This document shows positions 45,915 through 57,592 of a stretch of DNA of 64,000 nucleotides, one piece after another. The notes beneath the pieces were generated by a model. That model worked only from the letters and a program-made list of their open reading frames with translations, ran no database searches and was not told the origin of the DNA. The stretch's first letter is position 1; every line of letters begins with the position of its first letter. Source of the DNA: Bubalus kerabau (taxonomy: Eukaryota; Chordata; Mammalia; Artiodactyla; Bovidae). The position numbers and the translations under genes were made by a program. The stretch is from NCBI RefSeq assembly GCF_029407905.1, contig NC_073628.1, positions 45,529,501-45,593,500 of the forward strand, read 5' to 3'.

Positions 45915-46150
45915 CCATTCCTGATAAATTATCTCAGTAAACTAGGAATAGAGGGGATCTTATTCAACCTGTTAAAGGGTGTTTGCAAGAAAATTAAAGC
46001 CCATATCACACTTATTAGTGAAAGACTGAATGCTTTCTTCCTAAGATGAGGAAGAAGAAAAAGATGCCTTCTGTCCACATACTTACTCAGCATTATAGTA
46101 GAGATTCTAGCCAATAAAATAAGAAAAGAAATTAAGGGCATGTAGATTGG

Positions 46151-46856
46151 ATTAAAGATATGCTTGTTTGTAAATTTTAAAATGTCTAGTTAATTGTATG
46201 TCAATTATACTTCATTAAAGCCATTAACAAATATTACCAGGAAACATATACATGTGTGTATACAAAATAAATTAATGCCTATGAAATAAAAGAACAAACT
46301 AAACAACCAAATTATCAAGACAAAATTTGTCTCTGTAATGCTCTGTAGCTGGGGTTCACATAGATTGGTCCTAAGGATTGGAAGTGTATAGTAGGAAAAC
46401 AGATGGGAATTTCCCACAAATAATTTTGAATATATTTGCTTAGTTCTGCCACTAAAGTGTAGTCAGTGTACAAAATGCCCTCTTGATTTAAGAAAGTTTA
46501 ATATTATTAAGTATATTAAGTAATTTTTCTCTCTTTTTTACCCATGTTTTTTTCTTGCTAGATGGTCTTAAAACTTGTGACCTACCCAGCTTTCAGCTGT
46601 GCCTAAAAATAATTCCCAAACTCTGAAGAATTAATTGGTGTCATTATATCAACTCAAAAGTATGAATATTTTACCATATTAAAAATTTTACATGGGATTT
46701 TAATTACATTATTGATGTTATCATAATAAGCATTCGTGAGCACAATGGAGCAAGTGGTTCACTGACATTTCCACTATTTAAACAGATAAAAACCTCAATC
46801 CCTCTTCATTTCGCAAAGGGAGACCACTTCTGAAACATAAACATACAGCCTACAAC
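46151..46856. other. No feature recognised
   Basis: Very AT-rich. Two minus frames of 70 codons (45929-46141, 46205-46417) are chance openings; the first lies in the old L1. Confidence 0.5.
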
Positions 46857-47037
46857 AGGGGTGCCCAACCTCCGGGCCACGGATCGCTACCTCATGTCAG
46901 ATCAGCAGCAGCATCTAAGTAGAAATAAAGTGCATAATAAATGTAACTCACTTAAACCATCCCCAAACCACCACCCCCACAACCTGGTCCATGGGAAAAA
47001 TTGGTCCCTGGTACCAGAAAGATTGGGGATCACTGGT
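46857..47037. mobile_element. hAT-type nonautonomous DNA transposon (MITE)
   Basis: Left end caggggtgcccaacctccgg and right end agattggggatcactg form degenerate inverted termini (caggggt-cccaa type). The interior has atgtcagatcagcagcagca and cctggtccatgggaaaaatt, as in a common mammalian hAT MITE whose exact name I cannot fix. No transposase. An 8-bp TSD is not clear. Confidence 0.65.
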
Positions 47038-47984
47038 CTAAAGGATCTGTGATAGTCCTATCTTGATGATGCCTTGGAAGACAGATAGAATCCTGCACAT
47101 CTAAGTTGGAAGAGCATATTTAGTTTACCTGCCATCATTATCTCTAGCTTTTTCAGCAATAGGTTGTATTTAAGATATTGACAGGGGAAAAAAAAAATCA
47201 GCCTTTGACATTCTATAAATGCCTCTACTCTGTGCAGAAGTATGGTGTACCTATATTTTGCAAGTATGTTCATGAATGATGAATGTATCTTTCAAATGTG
47301 ATTAAGTCATGCTCTTTGTGGTAACAGGATTAGACATAAATGTATGGCTACTTCGATATTCATACAATTTTCTCATTGCTGTTAAACATTCATTACGTAG
47401 GAATTATTGTTTCATGAATTATAACAGAATGAAATATGCAATCTGTATATAGGCAGTAGGCTTTATTCAACCCTAAGTTGTTCTACATCGAGTTCTCAAA
47501 TTTCTCTCCTCAAAGTAGCTACAATCAATCAATTCATTTGAAGAACAAAGCTAATAATCATATCTCTCTAGATCATGGTTTCCTATACAAATATTCAATA
47601 AAAGCAGCAAAGTATATATCAAAAGTATTAAGCAAATAAAGATTTTAACTCTATAAAGTAGGAAAGGAAATAAAGACAAAGCATTAATTATATTGACAAA
47701 AAATTCTTACAGTTGTGCATAGAACTTGAAGGTCACTGAATCCATTAATTGAACCTAATTGCTAGAGTCTATATTTACCTCTACTAAATTTCATCTGTCT
47801 AAGTTCAACTTCTCATTCAGGAAGGTTTTCTCCTTCAGATGTGGATTCTGTCATTAGTCACATTAGTTGAAACTTGAAGCTCTGTGTGAAGGGCAAATTT
47901 GATAAGCAACACTTCCGTGACTTCATACAAATCACTAATACAAATGTTTCCAAAGAAAGGCAGTCTATGTAGACAGAAAAGAAC
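47038..47984. other. No feature recognised
   Basis: AT-rich, single-copy-looking sequence, with an A-run at 47188-47198. Confidence 0.5.
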
Positions 47985-48112
47985 ACAGATCTTGGAATCA
48001 AAATAGCTAGGTGTGAGGCTTAATGCCATAATTTCTGAGCTTGTGACCTTGGATAAAATGTATAACATTGTGAGTCATAGCCTTTTTCTCTGAAATAGAG
48101 ATAATGTTAAAA
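47985..48112 (+). mobile_element. MIR SINE
   Basis: acagatcttggaatcaaaat, then gcttgtgaccttggataaaa, then ctctgaaatagagataatgt follow MIR order. Confidence 0.72.
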
Positions 48113-48644
48113 AAAAAGGAAAATACCTCATCAACTGCAAATGACTATATAAATGTACAGATGGTGTTCACATCATACAGTAGGTATATCACTGAAGACA
48201 TCTCTTAAATTGATAATAATCTATAAACATTATTTAAAAAATGAATTCTTCTAAATTCATATTTATCAACTCATCCAAATTCATATTTTTAGGTCATTAT
48301 TAATAATATCTGTACAGAGATTTACCAGATATATTGCTAAATTCAGTATGTCAATTGCCCTTTTTTGAAAGAAGGATTGAAATACTGTATGTTGTTAATG
48401 GCAAAATCATTAAAAATGTAAGAAAAAAATGATTACTTTTGTTTAAGTCATTCTTAGTGATTATATGTGAATCCTGTGCATCACATAATTCCTTTACATA
48501 GGCCCAAAGCCAAATTTTTGAAAATAAGCCAAAATAAACATAATCAGCAGAATTAAAGTTCCTATAATTTTCATTCTTCTCAACCATCTTTCTTTCAAAA
48601 ATGAGGCATTCACTGGTCTGTTGACTCATTTGCTGTTAGTTAGT
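48113..48644. other. No feature recognised
   Basis: AT-rich. A 92-codon minus frame (48351-48629) has no family signature. Confidence 0.5.
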
Positions 48645-48765
48645 AGGGAAAGAAGTTTGGAGTCTGAAAAACTATGATTTAAACCTGACTCTGACATTTA
48701 TTATCCATGCAAGTAGCCTGGCTTTTCTGAGAACTGGCTTCTTCATCCATAGAAATGCATAGCAT
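48645..48765 (+). mobile_element. Probable MIR SINE
   Basis: tttggagtctgaaaaactat, gatttaaacctgactctgac, then agcctggcttttctgagaac and cttcttcatcc retain the MIR order. Confidence 0.6.
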
Positions 48766-49639
48766 TTTAAATTTCATTGTTCTGTATGAAAATTAAGTAA
48801 ATATGCATTCAGTTGTATTTAATATCTGAACCACACCAAATGTTACCCACCTTACATTCCCTCCTCCTCCCCGCCCCTCTTCTCTGAAATAAATGAGATA
48901 TTCCTGGATATATCATTTGGAGGCATGGCTTCCTAAATATATATTCTAACTAGGAAATACAGTGAACACTAAGGGAATGACTTTTCTAAAATTTGCATAA
49001 GCCAACAAAAGCACCAAAATTGGTGTTGTCAACAGCCTTTTTCCTTGGGGCCCCAGACAATTTAGCCTCATACAGGAAAGGCAAAATTCTCTTTGTTCAG
49101 ACATGTAGGATCTCATTTGAGAAATATATACAAACAGAGGGCACCGCCTGCAGACACGCATCACTGAAATCAGGAAGTTTGTCAGCAAAGGTAATGATCC
49201 AATGGCCTCAGCTGAGTTCCCAAAAGGTCTCTACATCAGTGCTAAAATGGCCTTAAATAACAAGATAATTAAGCATCTGTCCTGAAAATCCATTTGAAAA
49301 GGGCTGTTCTAAGCTTCTGAGAGTAAGTCATCAAAAGGAGAGAAGTGAAAGCACAGAGTTTGGGCTCCTTAAATTTCCTGGCTTCCAGTTTCCTGTTTTA
49401 AAAGATGCTCTTTAGTCTTTTGAGTTGATTGCATCGTTGGGAATTTTCCTGAGGAGACAGAAAGAAAGGGAAGAATAAAGCAAGGGGTGATCAGGCACAG
49501 GCCTGAACTGGTAACCACCTGAGCAGGTAGCCCTCCGTTCCAGGATCAGCACCAGAGTGAAAGAAGCTCAGTTTTCACTGCTACCTCCCTTCATGCTGCA
49601 CAGCTATGATCCACAGTTTCTTGCTCTCCCCTTATTACC
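48766..49639. other. No feature recognised
   Basis: Somewhat less AT-rich than the flanks. Overlapping frames at 48946-49188 (minus, 80 codons) and 48993-49256 (plus, 87 codons) are present but without motif or good start context. Confidence 0.45.
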
Positions 49640-49845
49640 ACTATATCTCAGGCCCTTAGCAGATCCTGAATTACTGCAATGGCATTCCTGCTGATTATCC
49701 CCCTCTGTGGAGTCTGGCTCCCCTTCTGATTCCCTTCCATTTCACTGATGGAATGATCCTTACCATACCAAAACTGCTCCTGTATTTCCCCTGCTTAAAA
49801 TGTCTCACAAGTCCACTGCCTTCAGGATGAAGTTTAAACTGCAGG
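49640..49845 (+). mobile_element. L2 LINE fragment
   Basis: gatcctgaattactgcaatg, then ctccccttctgattcccttc, then cccctgcttaaaatgtctca and ttcaggatgaagtttaaact follow the L2 3' coding order. Confidence 0.7.
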
Positions 49846-49959
49846 GAAAAAAAGAACTCTAATTTTCAACTTAGTATATGTTTCCAGAATATTTTGCAGC
49901 CACAGGGAAATTTGGACTTGAAAAGGCAGGCCCTTAAAAACTGGTAGTATTATGGATAG

Positions 49960-50176
49960 GGAGCTTCCCAGGTGAGTCAGTAGTAAAGAATCCACCTACC
50001 TGTGCAGGAGATGTGGGTCTGATCCCTGGTCTAGCAAGATTCCCTGGAGAAGGAAAGGGGAGCCCACTCCAGTATTCTCGCCTGGAGAACCCCATGGCCA
50101 GAGAAGCCTGGCAGACTACAGTCCATGGGATTGCAAAGAGTCGGATATGACTTAGCAACTGAACAACAGCAACAAA
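49960..50176 (+). mobile_element. Bov-tA SINE
   Basis: Complete Bov-tA from gagcttcccaggtgagtcag to gacttagcaactgaacaaca, with an acagcaacaaaac tail. Confidence 0.93.
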
Positions 50177-50471
50177 ACAGTGTCCTCAGTAAAACAAACA
50201 GTAAGGGAAGCAAAAATGAGCAACAGAAACCTCTGAGAAATAGTGGGCTTGATATGATTTAAGACTCTTGGGGTGACTTTGAAGGATAGAGAAACTACAT
50301 CAACTATGATGAAAGGTGAGAAAGTTCCAGGACATGAAGGACATTCAGATATGATTCTGAAGGAAGGAGACAGAGGGAGAGTCTGCATAAAATGACCACA
50401 GCATTCACCCTCATACTTCACTTCTTTCCCACCAGGAAATCACTTGTCCTGCGTGGATATGATAAGTCTAT

Positions 50472-50997
50472 AAGAAATACTTGACCATCAAAAGATGAAT
50501 GGACAAAGAAGATTTGTTACATTTACATACACACAATGGAGTTTTACTCAGCCATAAAAAATAAAATAATGTCATCTGCAGCAACATGGATGGACCTCGA
50601 GATTACTATACTAAGTGAAGTAAACCAGATGGAGGAAAACAAATATCACATGATATTGTTTATATGTAGAATCTTTTTAAAAAGACATAAATGAACTTAT
50701 TTACAAATCAGAAGTAGAATCACAGATATAGAAAGCAAACTTATGGTTACCAAATGGGAAGGAGGAGGGGAGAGCGATAAATTAGGAGGATGGGATTAAC
50801 ATATACATACTATATAAAACAGATAACCAATAAAGACTTACTGTATAGCACAGGGAAATATACTCAATATTTTGTAATACCCTCAAAGGGAAAAGATTCT
50901 GAAAAGAGAATATTTATATATATTCACTGTGCTGTACACCTCAAACTAACACAGCATTGCAAATCAACTTTACTTCAGTTTAAAAAAGAAATACCTG
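50472..50997 (+). mobile_element. Older L1 3' end (about 500 bp) with TSD
   Basis: 5'-truncated L1 at 50484-50985: the end of ORF2 (acacaatggagttttactca, then gatggacctcgagattacta) and the 3' UTR (cttatggttaccaaatggga, then gtatagcacagggaaatata). Flanked by aagaaatacttg (50472-50483) and aagaaatacctg (50986-50997). Confidence 0.92.
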
Positions 50998-51209
50998 GTG
51001 AAGAATGAGTTACTGAATAATAGATTTCCCCTTATTTGATACACAAATTTTATTATGAAGCAGCTTATACCTAATGCTTTACAGAGAAGCTTACCTTTTT
51101 GATACCTCTTCTCATGGGAAACAATTTCAGTAGAAGTTGTTACTCAAGTATCTTTTGAAAATTCCTCTCAGACTGTTTTTGGATCAAATATTTAAGTGAC
51201 TTCATATAA

Positions 51210-51695
51210 CATATATTCTTTAACTACTAAATGCCAGCACTGAAAATGCATGGTAAACCACACAGACCTAATACATGCCCCATGAAATTTATGTCTTGCT
51301 TGGAAGGAGGATTACAAAAATAGGTAATTTCAGCAAGGATGATTCATTATTTGATAGGGAACCATAATTTGATAGGTGGTCCTAGCCATAATACTAGGTT
51401 TAGTAGAGATAATCTTGTGAACAAACCTGAAGATAAAAATGCCAATTAATATATAATTACAAATTATACAAATACAATGATTAAAAATGGCAGGATCTTA
51501 TATTAATAAGATCATGCAACAAAGATGGAGTTATTTTAGGTAATAAGGTAAAAATTCATTGATGAAGTGACATCTGTACTGACATGTGATGGATGCGTAG
51601 GAGCTAGCTGAGATGAAAACTATGAGAACATTCAGATTTAAAGAACAGCATATGCCAGCATTCTGAGGCTTGTTATATTTAAGAACTCAAGCAAT
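51210..51695 (-). mobile_element. L2 LINE fragment
   Basis: Antisense L2: aactactaaatgccagcact, then aaatttatgtcttgcttgga, then atgcgtaggagctagctgag and gaacagcatatgccagcatt. Diverged but colinear. Confidence 0.65.
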
Positions 51696-51754
51696 TATAG
51701 CTCAGCTAGTACATGGTTAAAAAGCGAGGCAGCAGACAGAGTTGGAGTAGAATT

Positions 51755-51845
51755 ACCATCTTAACAATATCAACTCTTCCTATTCCTGAATGTGGCATAT
51801 CCTCTTATTTCTTTATTTTTAAATGTTTCTCAGTGATTCCTAATT
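51755..51845 (-). mobile_element. Old L1 ORF2 scrap
   Basis: taccatcttaacaatatcaa, ctcttcctattcctgaatgt and gcatatcctcttatttcttt correspond to a short, antisense piece of ORF2. Confidence 0.7.
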
Positions 51846-52107
51846 CCTAATTCTCTAGATTTTCCTTTCCTCCCCCACTTTCCTCCATTCTTTCATCTCC
51901 CTTTGGAAACGATATATCTTCTCATTTTCTTTCCCCACTTACCAAAAATTTGACAAAAAAGTACCTCAACATCAGAAGAGAAGGGAGGGATCTCCACCCA
52001 TTGTGCTATTCAGAGGGCATTTCAATCCTGAAATTCATGTTCTTTAGTTCTGGGAAATTTAGTTCTGGGAAATTTTCTTGAAATATAGATTTAACGATAG
52101 AAAAAAA

Positions 52108-52285
52108 GAAAGAAAGTGAAGTCGCTCAGTCGTGTTCGATTCTTTGAGACCCCATGGACTGTAACCCACAAGGCTCCTCCATCCATGGAACTTTCTAGGC
52201 AAGAGTACTGGAGTGGGTTGCCATTTCCTTCTCCAGGGGATCTTCCTGACCCAGGGATTGAACCCGGGTCTCACGCACTGCTTTA
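52108..52285 (-). mobile_element. Bov-tA SINE, head missing
   Basis: Antisense Bov-tA from gtgaagtcgctcagtcgtgt to ttgaacccgggtctcacgca; the tRNA-like head beyond this is lost. Confidence 0.93.
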
Positions 52286-52794
52286 CTGGTAATCCTTTTG
52301 TTTATTCTTTCTCAAACTTTTCTTATTTAAATGTTGGGGCATCCAGGATCAGTTTTCTTGTATCTTCTTGCCTATATCATCATTCCTTTTGCCTTTTTGT
52401 TTTACATATTCATATATTTCCTCAATTTGATTATTCATACATTTTCATTTCTATTATTGCATATGCTTTTTTGCTTCTGAGTCTCTTATTCTATTCCCTT
52501 GTGCATTATTTTCTTTTATTTTCAAGGATGCAATATTTTACCATGTCTTTGAAGATACTATGGTTCTTTATCTGAACTTGTCATCTCCCTGAAGAGTCCC
52601 TATTTCCTCTAAACGACTTATACGTTGACTGGGTCTGTGCTCTGTCTTCCTTGTTAGAGGCTTTTCTCAGATGTTTAGGAGTGTACAATGGTCTTTTCAT
52701 ATTTAACAGTGGGACATCAAAAAAAAAGGTTGGAGACTCTGTATCTGAGGCTGTTTAGAAAGACTGCAGATAATAGTTGGGTTTTTTTAAAAAA
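52286..52794. other. No feature recognised
   Basis: T-rich sequence. The 120-codon plus frame at 52213-52575 begins in the SINE and is hydrophobic only because the DNA is T-rich. Confidence 0.5.
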
Positions 52795-52872
52795 CTGAAT
52801 TCTAATTGATATACAATACTATTTTAATTTCAGATGTACAACATAGTGATATAATACTTATCAAAAACATCA
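52795..52872 (-). mobile_element. Old L1 3' UTR scrap
   Basis: ttctaattgatatacaatac, then tttaatttcagatgtacaac and atagtgatataatacttatc match the antisense 3' UTR of old L1s. Confidence 0.65.
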
Positions 52873-52957
52873 GAAACTAAAGGGCTAGACTATATGAGGG
52901 GTCTTTTCATCTGTTTGAACCTCTATATGCCTTGCCCTTCCCTGAGACAATCCATTT

Positions 52958-53079
52958 GTTGTTTAGTCACTAAGTCATGTCCAACTCTTTGCAACCCCAT
53001 GAACTGCAGCGCCCCAGGTCTCCATGTCCTTCACTATCTCCCAGAATTTGTGAAGGTCAAACTCATGTCCTTTTAGAGA
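52958..53079 (-). mobile_element. BovB LINE 3' end, about 120 bp
   Basis: Antisense BovB terminus, gttgtttagtcactaagtca through ccttcactatctcccagaat, very short and diverged. Confidence 0.85.
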
Positions 53080-53311
53080 TGGCTTATTTTGTTGTTGTTT
53101 AGTCATTAGTCACATCCAACTCTTTTGCGACCCCATGGACTGTAGCCCGCCAGGCTCCTCTGTCCATGGGATTTCCCAAGCAAGAATACTGGAGTGGGTT
53201 GCCATTTCTTTCTCCTGGGGACCTTCCTGACCCAGGGATCAAACTCACCTCTCCTGCATTGCAGGCAGATTCTTTACCACTAAGTCACCTGGGAAGTCCA
53301 GTGGTTTATTT
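53080..53311 (-). mobile_element. Bov-tA SINE with probable 10-bp TSD
   Basis: Full antisense Bov-tA at 53090-53301 with tggcttattt (53080-53089) and tggtttattt (53302-53311). Confidence 0.93.
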
Positions 53312-54324
53312 AGAAAGCTCTAAATCATTAACCAGCTTCAGCATGTATGTTTGGTTGGGTATACATGTACATATGTTAAACTGAATATCTTTAATTACCC
53401 TTATCCTTCAGGAGTCATATATTTTTATTGTGTCTCATTTTCAGTTATAGATCTTACATGCATAACCATATGTGTAAAAATTATATATGTTTTAATTTTT
53501 GATATATAAATACTTGGATTAATAAGTTCATGTGAAAACTACCATTTCTGACTATGAATGCAGTCAGAAATTTTGTACCCTACACAATTCTTACTGCCTT
53601 AGTATGAAGTGTTTGTTTTTCCTTATATTTTTATCTGCAACTTTTTATTTTTATTACCTTTCTGTTAGCTATTCAATTCACCTTCAGGATATTTGCATAC
53701 TTTCAACTAACAGGATAAAGATCAATGAAGCTGGATTTTTAATCCTTTGTTTTAGTTAAGGTGTGTTCTTTTCTTAATTATTGCTGAATTTCTTCTTTCT
53801 TGACTTACTTTGTTTGTACCAGTGATAACAAGGTAAATATCACTCAAATGAGGTTGAGAGGTTTTTGTTAAGTATGTTATCAGTTGTCTTTAGTTTTTCT
53901 ATCCAGAGCTATTGGCACTAGCCCAACCAGTTCAAGAATACTAGAAGCAGTCTTATTTGCTTTATTTACTACTCTGTCATAATTATATTAATTCAGAAAT
54001 GAGTTATGTCTTAAATCAGCAAATCAACCTTTCCTGTGACTTCTTTCAAGATGAAGGACTGGATATCATTTGACATAGAGCCATGGGTATCTCTCACAAT
54101 ACCTCAATGATCCTTATGAAATGAGATTGACAACATAAATCATAAGCAGGGTGCAATAAATGTGAGACATCTGAAAAAGCTGCTTTGTGTTTTAAATAAG
54201 AATAAATCACTCAAAATGTGAATGTAGAAAGACAAGCTGGACTGGAATGATGACAGCTTTTGGAATTAAGATTAATTAGGGCAAATGTAGCCAACAGAAA
54301 GATTATTATGATTTTTATACATCT
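53312..54324. other. No feature recognised (1 kb)
   Basis: AT-rich. A 75-codon plus frame (53532-53759) is rich in Phe/Tyr/Ser without motif. Confidence 0.5.
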
Positions 54325-54737
54325 GAGCACTGTAGAATTTGATGCTTTTGAACTGTGGTGCTGGAGAAGACTTGTGAGAGTCCCTTGGACAGCAAGGAGA
54401 TCAAACCAGTCAATCCTAAAGGAAATCAACCCTGAATATTCATTGGAAGGACTGATGCTGAAGCTTTAATACTTTGGCCACCTGATGAAAACAGCTGACT
54501 CATTAAAAAAGACCCTGATGCTGGGAAAAACTGAAGGCAAAAGAAGGGGGTGACAGAGATGCTGGGAAAAACTGAAGGCAAAAGAAGAGGATGAGATAGT
54601 TGGATGTCATCACCAATTCAATGGACATGAACTTGGGCAAACTCCAGGAGATGGTGAGGGACAGGGAGGGCTGGCATGCACAGTCCATGTGGTTGCAAAG
54701 ACTTGGATAATTGGCGACTGAACAACAACAACAAATA
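54325..54737 (+). mobile_element. BovB LINE 3' end with internal duplication
   Basis: 5'-truncated BovB from tgagcactgtagaatttgat to gactgaacaacaacaaca. A 41-bp segment is repeated in tandem inside (54517-54557 and 54558-54598). Confidence 0.93.
54517..54598. repeat. 41-bp tandem duplication inside BovB
   Basis: Both copies begin gatgctgggaaaaactgaag and run through gcaaaagaag. BovB has this segment once, so the duplication arose in this copy or its source. Confidence 0.9.
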
Positions 54738-55279
54738 TATATCTGAAAGAACATGGAAAGAAATCAAGGCAGCTTGGGTTTTAGTGTGAATGACACTACA
54801 TGCTTTCTTTGGTATTTTCATCCATACTAATGTTATTTCACCTTTAACACTATATGACTGAAACACTGTTATAAATGCTAACCATACTCTGCATTTTAAT
54901 TTAGAACACAAATATGTTGTATTTTGTAGATAGTTACTGGATTATACTTAAGAAGTAGCAATTACATTCATGTAAAATAAAAGAACAAGTCACACAGAAG
55001 TTGCCAAGCTGGATCTCAACTCATCACTACTCCCTCTGGAATAATATCTTTAGCAGTATATGCACATCAGTGTCAGCCTTGAATGGTGGTTCACAAACAC
55101 CATTGTGGTTACAAATTATTTTAGAGCCAACAGAACACTGGCAATTCAATTTTCTATTTGGAAACCTTTCAGCAATTTACCATTAATTATCATCATCACT
55201 TAATATAAAAATGAATATTCTATTTCAAAAAAATTTTTTAAAAAGATTTACTCACTGTACTTATTAAACTTTGTTTCCG
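54738..55279. other. No feature recognised
   Basis: AT-rich. A minus frame of 97 codons (54911-54618) is partly in BovB and not meaningful. Confidence 0.5.
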
Positions 55280-55521
55280 CACAGCAAAAAAATCAACATA
55301 TTGAAAAGGCATTATATGGAATGGGAGAAAATATCTGGACATCATCTCTCTGGTAAGGGGTTAACATCAAACAGATATTTCTCCAAAGAAAACATACAAA
55401 TGGACAACAGTTATAAGAAAAGGTACCCAGCATCACTAATCATTAAGAAAATGCACATCAAAATCAAAATTAGATATTACCTCATACCTGTTAGAATGGC
55501 TATTATCAAAACACAAAGGAT

Positions 55522-55812
55522 AATAAATATTGGCCAGAGAAGACAATGGCACCCCACTCCAGTACTCTTGCCTGGAAAATCCCATGGACGGAGGAGCCTG
55601 GTCAGCTGCAGTCCATGGGGTCGCTAAGAGTCGGACATGACTGAGCGACTTCACTTTCACTTTTCACTTTCATGCATTGGAGAAGGAAATGACAACCCAC
55701 TCCAGTGTTCTTGCCTGGAGAATCCCAGGGGGATTCTGGTGGGCTGCCGTCTATGGGGTCGCGCAGAGTCGGACACGACTGAAGCGACTTAGCAGTAGCA
55801 ATAAATATTGGC
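55522..55812 (+). mobile_element. Bov-A2 SINE nested in L1, 13-bp TSD
   Basis: Dimer at 55535-55799 with the linker ttcacttttcactttcatgc, flanked by aataaatattggc at 55522-55534 and 55800-55812. Confidence 0.96.
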
Positions 55813-56028
55813 GAGGATGTGGAGGAATTGGAACCCTATATATTGTTGATAGGAATGTAAATTGATGCAACCACAAGGGAAAGCAGTATGGAGGTTTCTC
55901 TAAGAGATAAAAACAGAAGTACCATATGACTCAGCAACCGCACTTCTGAGTGTATACCCAAGCTTACTGAAATCAGAATCTTGAATAGGTATCTGTGTCC
56001 TCATGTTCACTGAAGCATTATTCACAAT

Positions 56029-56255
56029 AATTAAGATATGAATGAATGAATGAAAGTTGCTCAGTCATGTCTGACTCTTTGCAACTCCATGGACTGTAGC
56101 TGCCAGGCTCCTCTGACCATGGAATACTCCAGGCCAGAATACTGGAGTGCATAGCTGTTCCCTTTCTCCAGGGAATCTTCGCAACCCAGAGATCTCCTGG
56201 ATTGCAGGTGGACTCTTTACCATCTGAGCCACCAAGGAAGCCCAATCAAGATATG
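56029..56255 (-). mobile_element. Bov-tA SINE nested in L1
   Basis: Antisense Bov-tA at 56041-56243 with gaatgaatgaat before its 3' side. Flanks are aattaagatatg (56029-56040) and aatcaagatatg (56244-56255). Confidence 0.94.
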
Positions 56256-56699
56256 GAAAACCTCAAATTTAATTAATGCAATATTATTCAGTCTTAAAAA
56301 AGGAAATTCTGCCATTTATGACAACATAGATGAACCTAGAGACCTTTATGTTAAGTGAAATGGCCAATCACTGAAGGACAAATGTTGCATAATTCCATTC
56401 AAAGTCGTAAAAAGAGAGAGTAAAATGCTGGTTGCCACGGCCTAGGAGATGGAGAAATTTTGTTTGTTTTTTTTTAATGGATATAAAATCTTAGTTTTTA
56501 TAGGAACAGGTCTAGAGATTTGCTGTAGAGCACAGTATATACTGTTAACAATATACTATTGTGTACTTTAAAATATGTTAAAAGGGTAGTTTTCTTACCA
56601 AATCACACACACACATAAGAACACAAGGAAATTTTTGCAGATGATAGATGTTTAGTACTTTGGTTGTGGTGATGGTATCACAGGTTAGGTATATGTCCA

Positions 56700-56982
56700 A
56701 ACTCCTTAAGAAGGACTAATGTTGAAGCTGAAACTCCAATACTTTGGCCACCTGATGTGAAGAGCTAACTCATTTGAAAAGACCCTGGTGCTGGGAAAGA
56801 TTGAAGGTAGGAGGAGAAGGGGATGACAGAGGATGAGATGGCTGGATGGCATCACTGACTTGATGGACGTGAGTCTCAGTGAACTCCGGGAGTTGGTGAT
56901 GGACAGGGAGGCCTGGCATGCTGCAATCCATGAGGTTGCAAAGAGTAGGACATGACTGAGTGACTGAACTGAACTAATTAAG
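56700..56982 (+). mobile_element. BovB 3' end nested in L1 3' UTR
   Basis: About 260 bp of BovB (56711-56971) ending in gtgactgaactgaacta. Flanks aactccttaag (56700-56710) and aactaattaag (56972-56982) are an imperfect TSD. Confidence 0.92.
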
Positions 56983-57140
56983 ATATACATATTGAATGTG
57001 TGCAATTTTTCATACATCCCTCGATAAAGCTAAAAATCATAGAATTAAATAATTAGTTCTTATTTTTTGCTTACTTAAACCTTAAGCTGCAGAAGGACAG
57101 GATTATATTGGTCATTTTTCTTATATTATATTTACTGTAT

Positions 57141-57272
57141 AGTGGTGGGGAAGATCTCCTGCAGGAGGAAATGGCAACCTGCTCCAGTATTCTTGCCTGG
57201 AAAACTCCAAGGACAGGGGAGCCTGGAGGGCTACAGCCCATGGGGTTGCAAAGAGTTGGACACAACTAAGAT
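57141..57272 (+). mobile_element. Bov-tA SINE, 5'-truncated
   Basis: Starts at ggtggggaagatctcctgca, lacking the tRNA-like head, and ends with gttggacacaactaagata. Confidence 0.92.
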
Positions 57273-57592
57273 ATGCTCACACCTGCAATGTATTACCAAA
57301 TAAATACTTGAAGAAATAAATGAAAATATCTTTTCAAAAAAAAGATAACAGCAGCCAGTAACTGGACACATTCGCATGTATATGTACAGATAATTGTCTG
57401 TTTATGTATTTATTTATCCATTTATTTCTTTAATTTCATTGTGGACCTTTGAAATTTTCATTACAGGTTTCTAAGGGCCTATAAGACTGTATTTGGTAGC
57501 CACTGGCCTAGTGTTTATTTGGATGGCTGATGTCCAATTTGTCCATCTGGACATATTTTTACTGATGACTATCATGCATTTATGGAACAAGG
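57273..57592. other. No feature recognised
   Basis: Includes a tatttatttatccatttatt low-complexity patch at about 57406-57426. Confidence 0.5.

Larger units (their letters stand above)
44090..46150 (+). mobile_element. Old L1 ORF2 host with three nested insertions
   Basis: Degraded L1 ORF2 sequence in order: cttcaaaatacatgaagtga (44162), then agaaatcaatatagaaggat (44872), then gatcaataaaattgataaat (45242), then gtgaaagactgaatgctttc (46018). Nested elements occupy about 44440-44640, 44655-44839 and 45683-45914. It is much older than the L1_BT copies. Confidence 0.8.
55280..57040 (+). mobile_element. Old L1 3' half hosting three younger insertions
   Basis: ORF2 3' part (gaaaatatctggacatcatc, then tacctcatacctgttagaat, then tactcagtcttaaa-like cattattcagtcttaaaaaa) and a 3' UTR ending near aaagctaaaaatcatagaat. 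Nested inserts lie at 55535-55799, 56041-56243 and 56711-56971; removing them restores the order. Confidence 0.85.

Noticed and set aside
48946..49256. Overlapping 80- and 87-codon frames on opposite strands
   Set aside because: No recognisable family, and convergent overlap is typical of chance openings.
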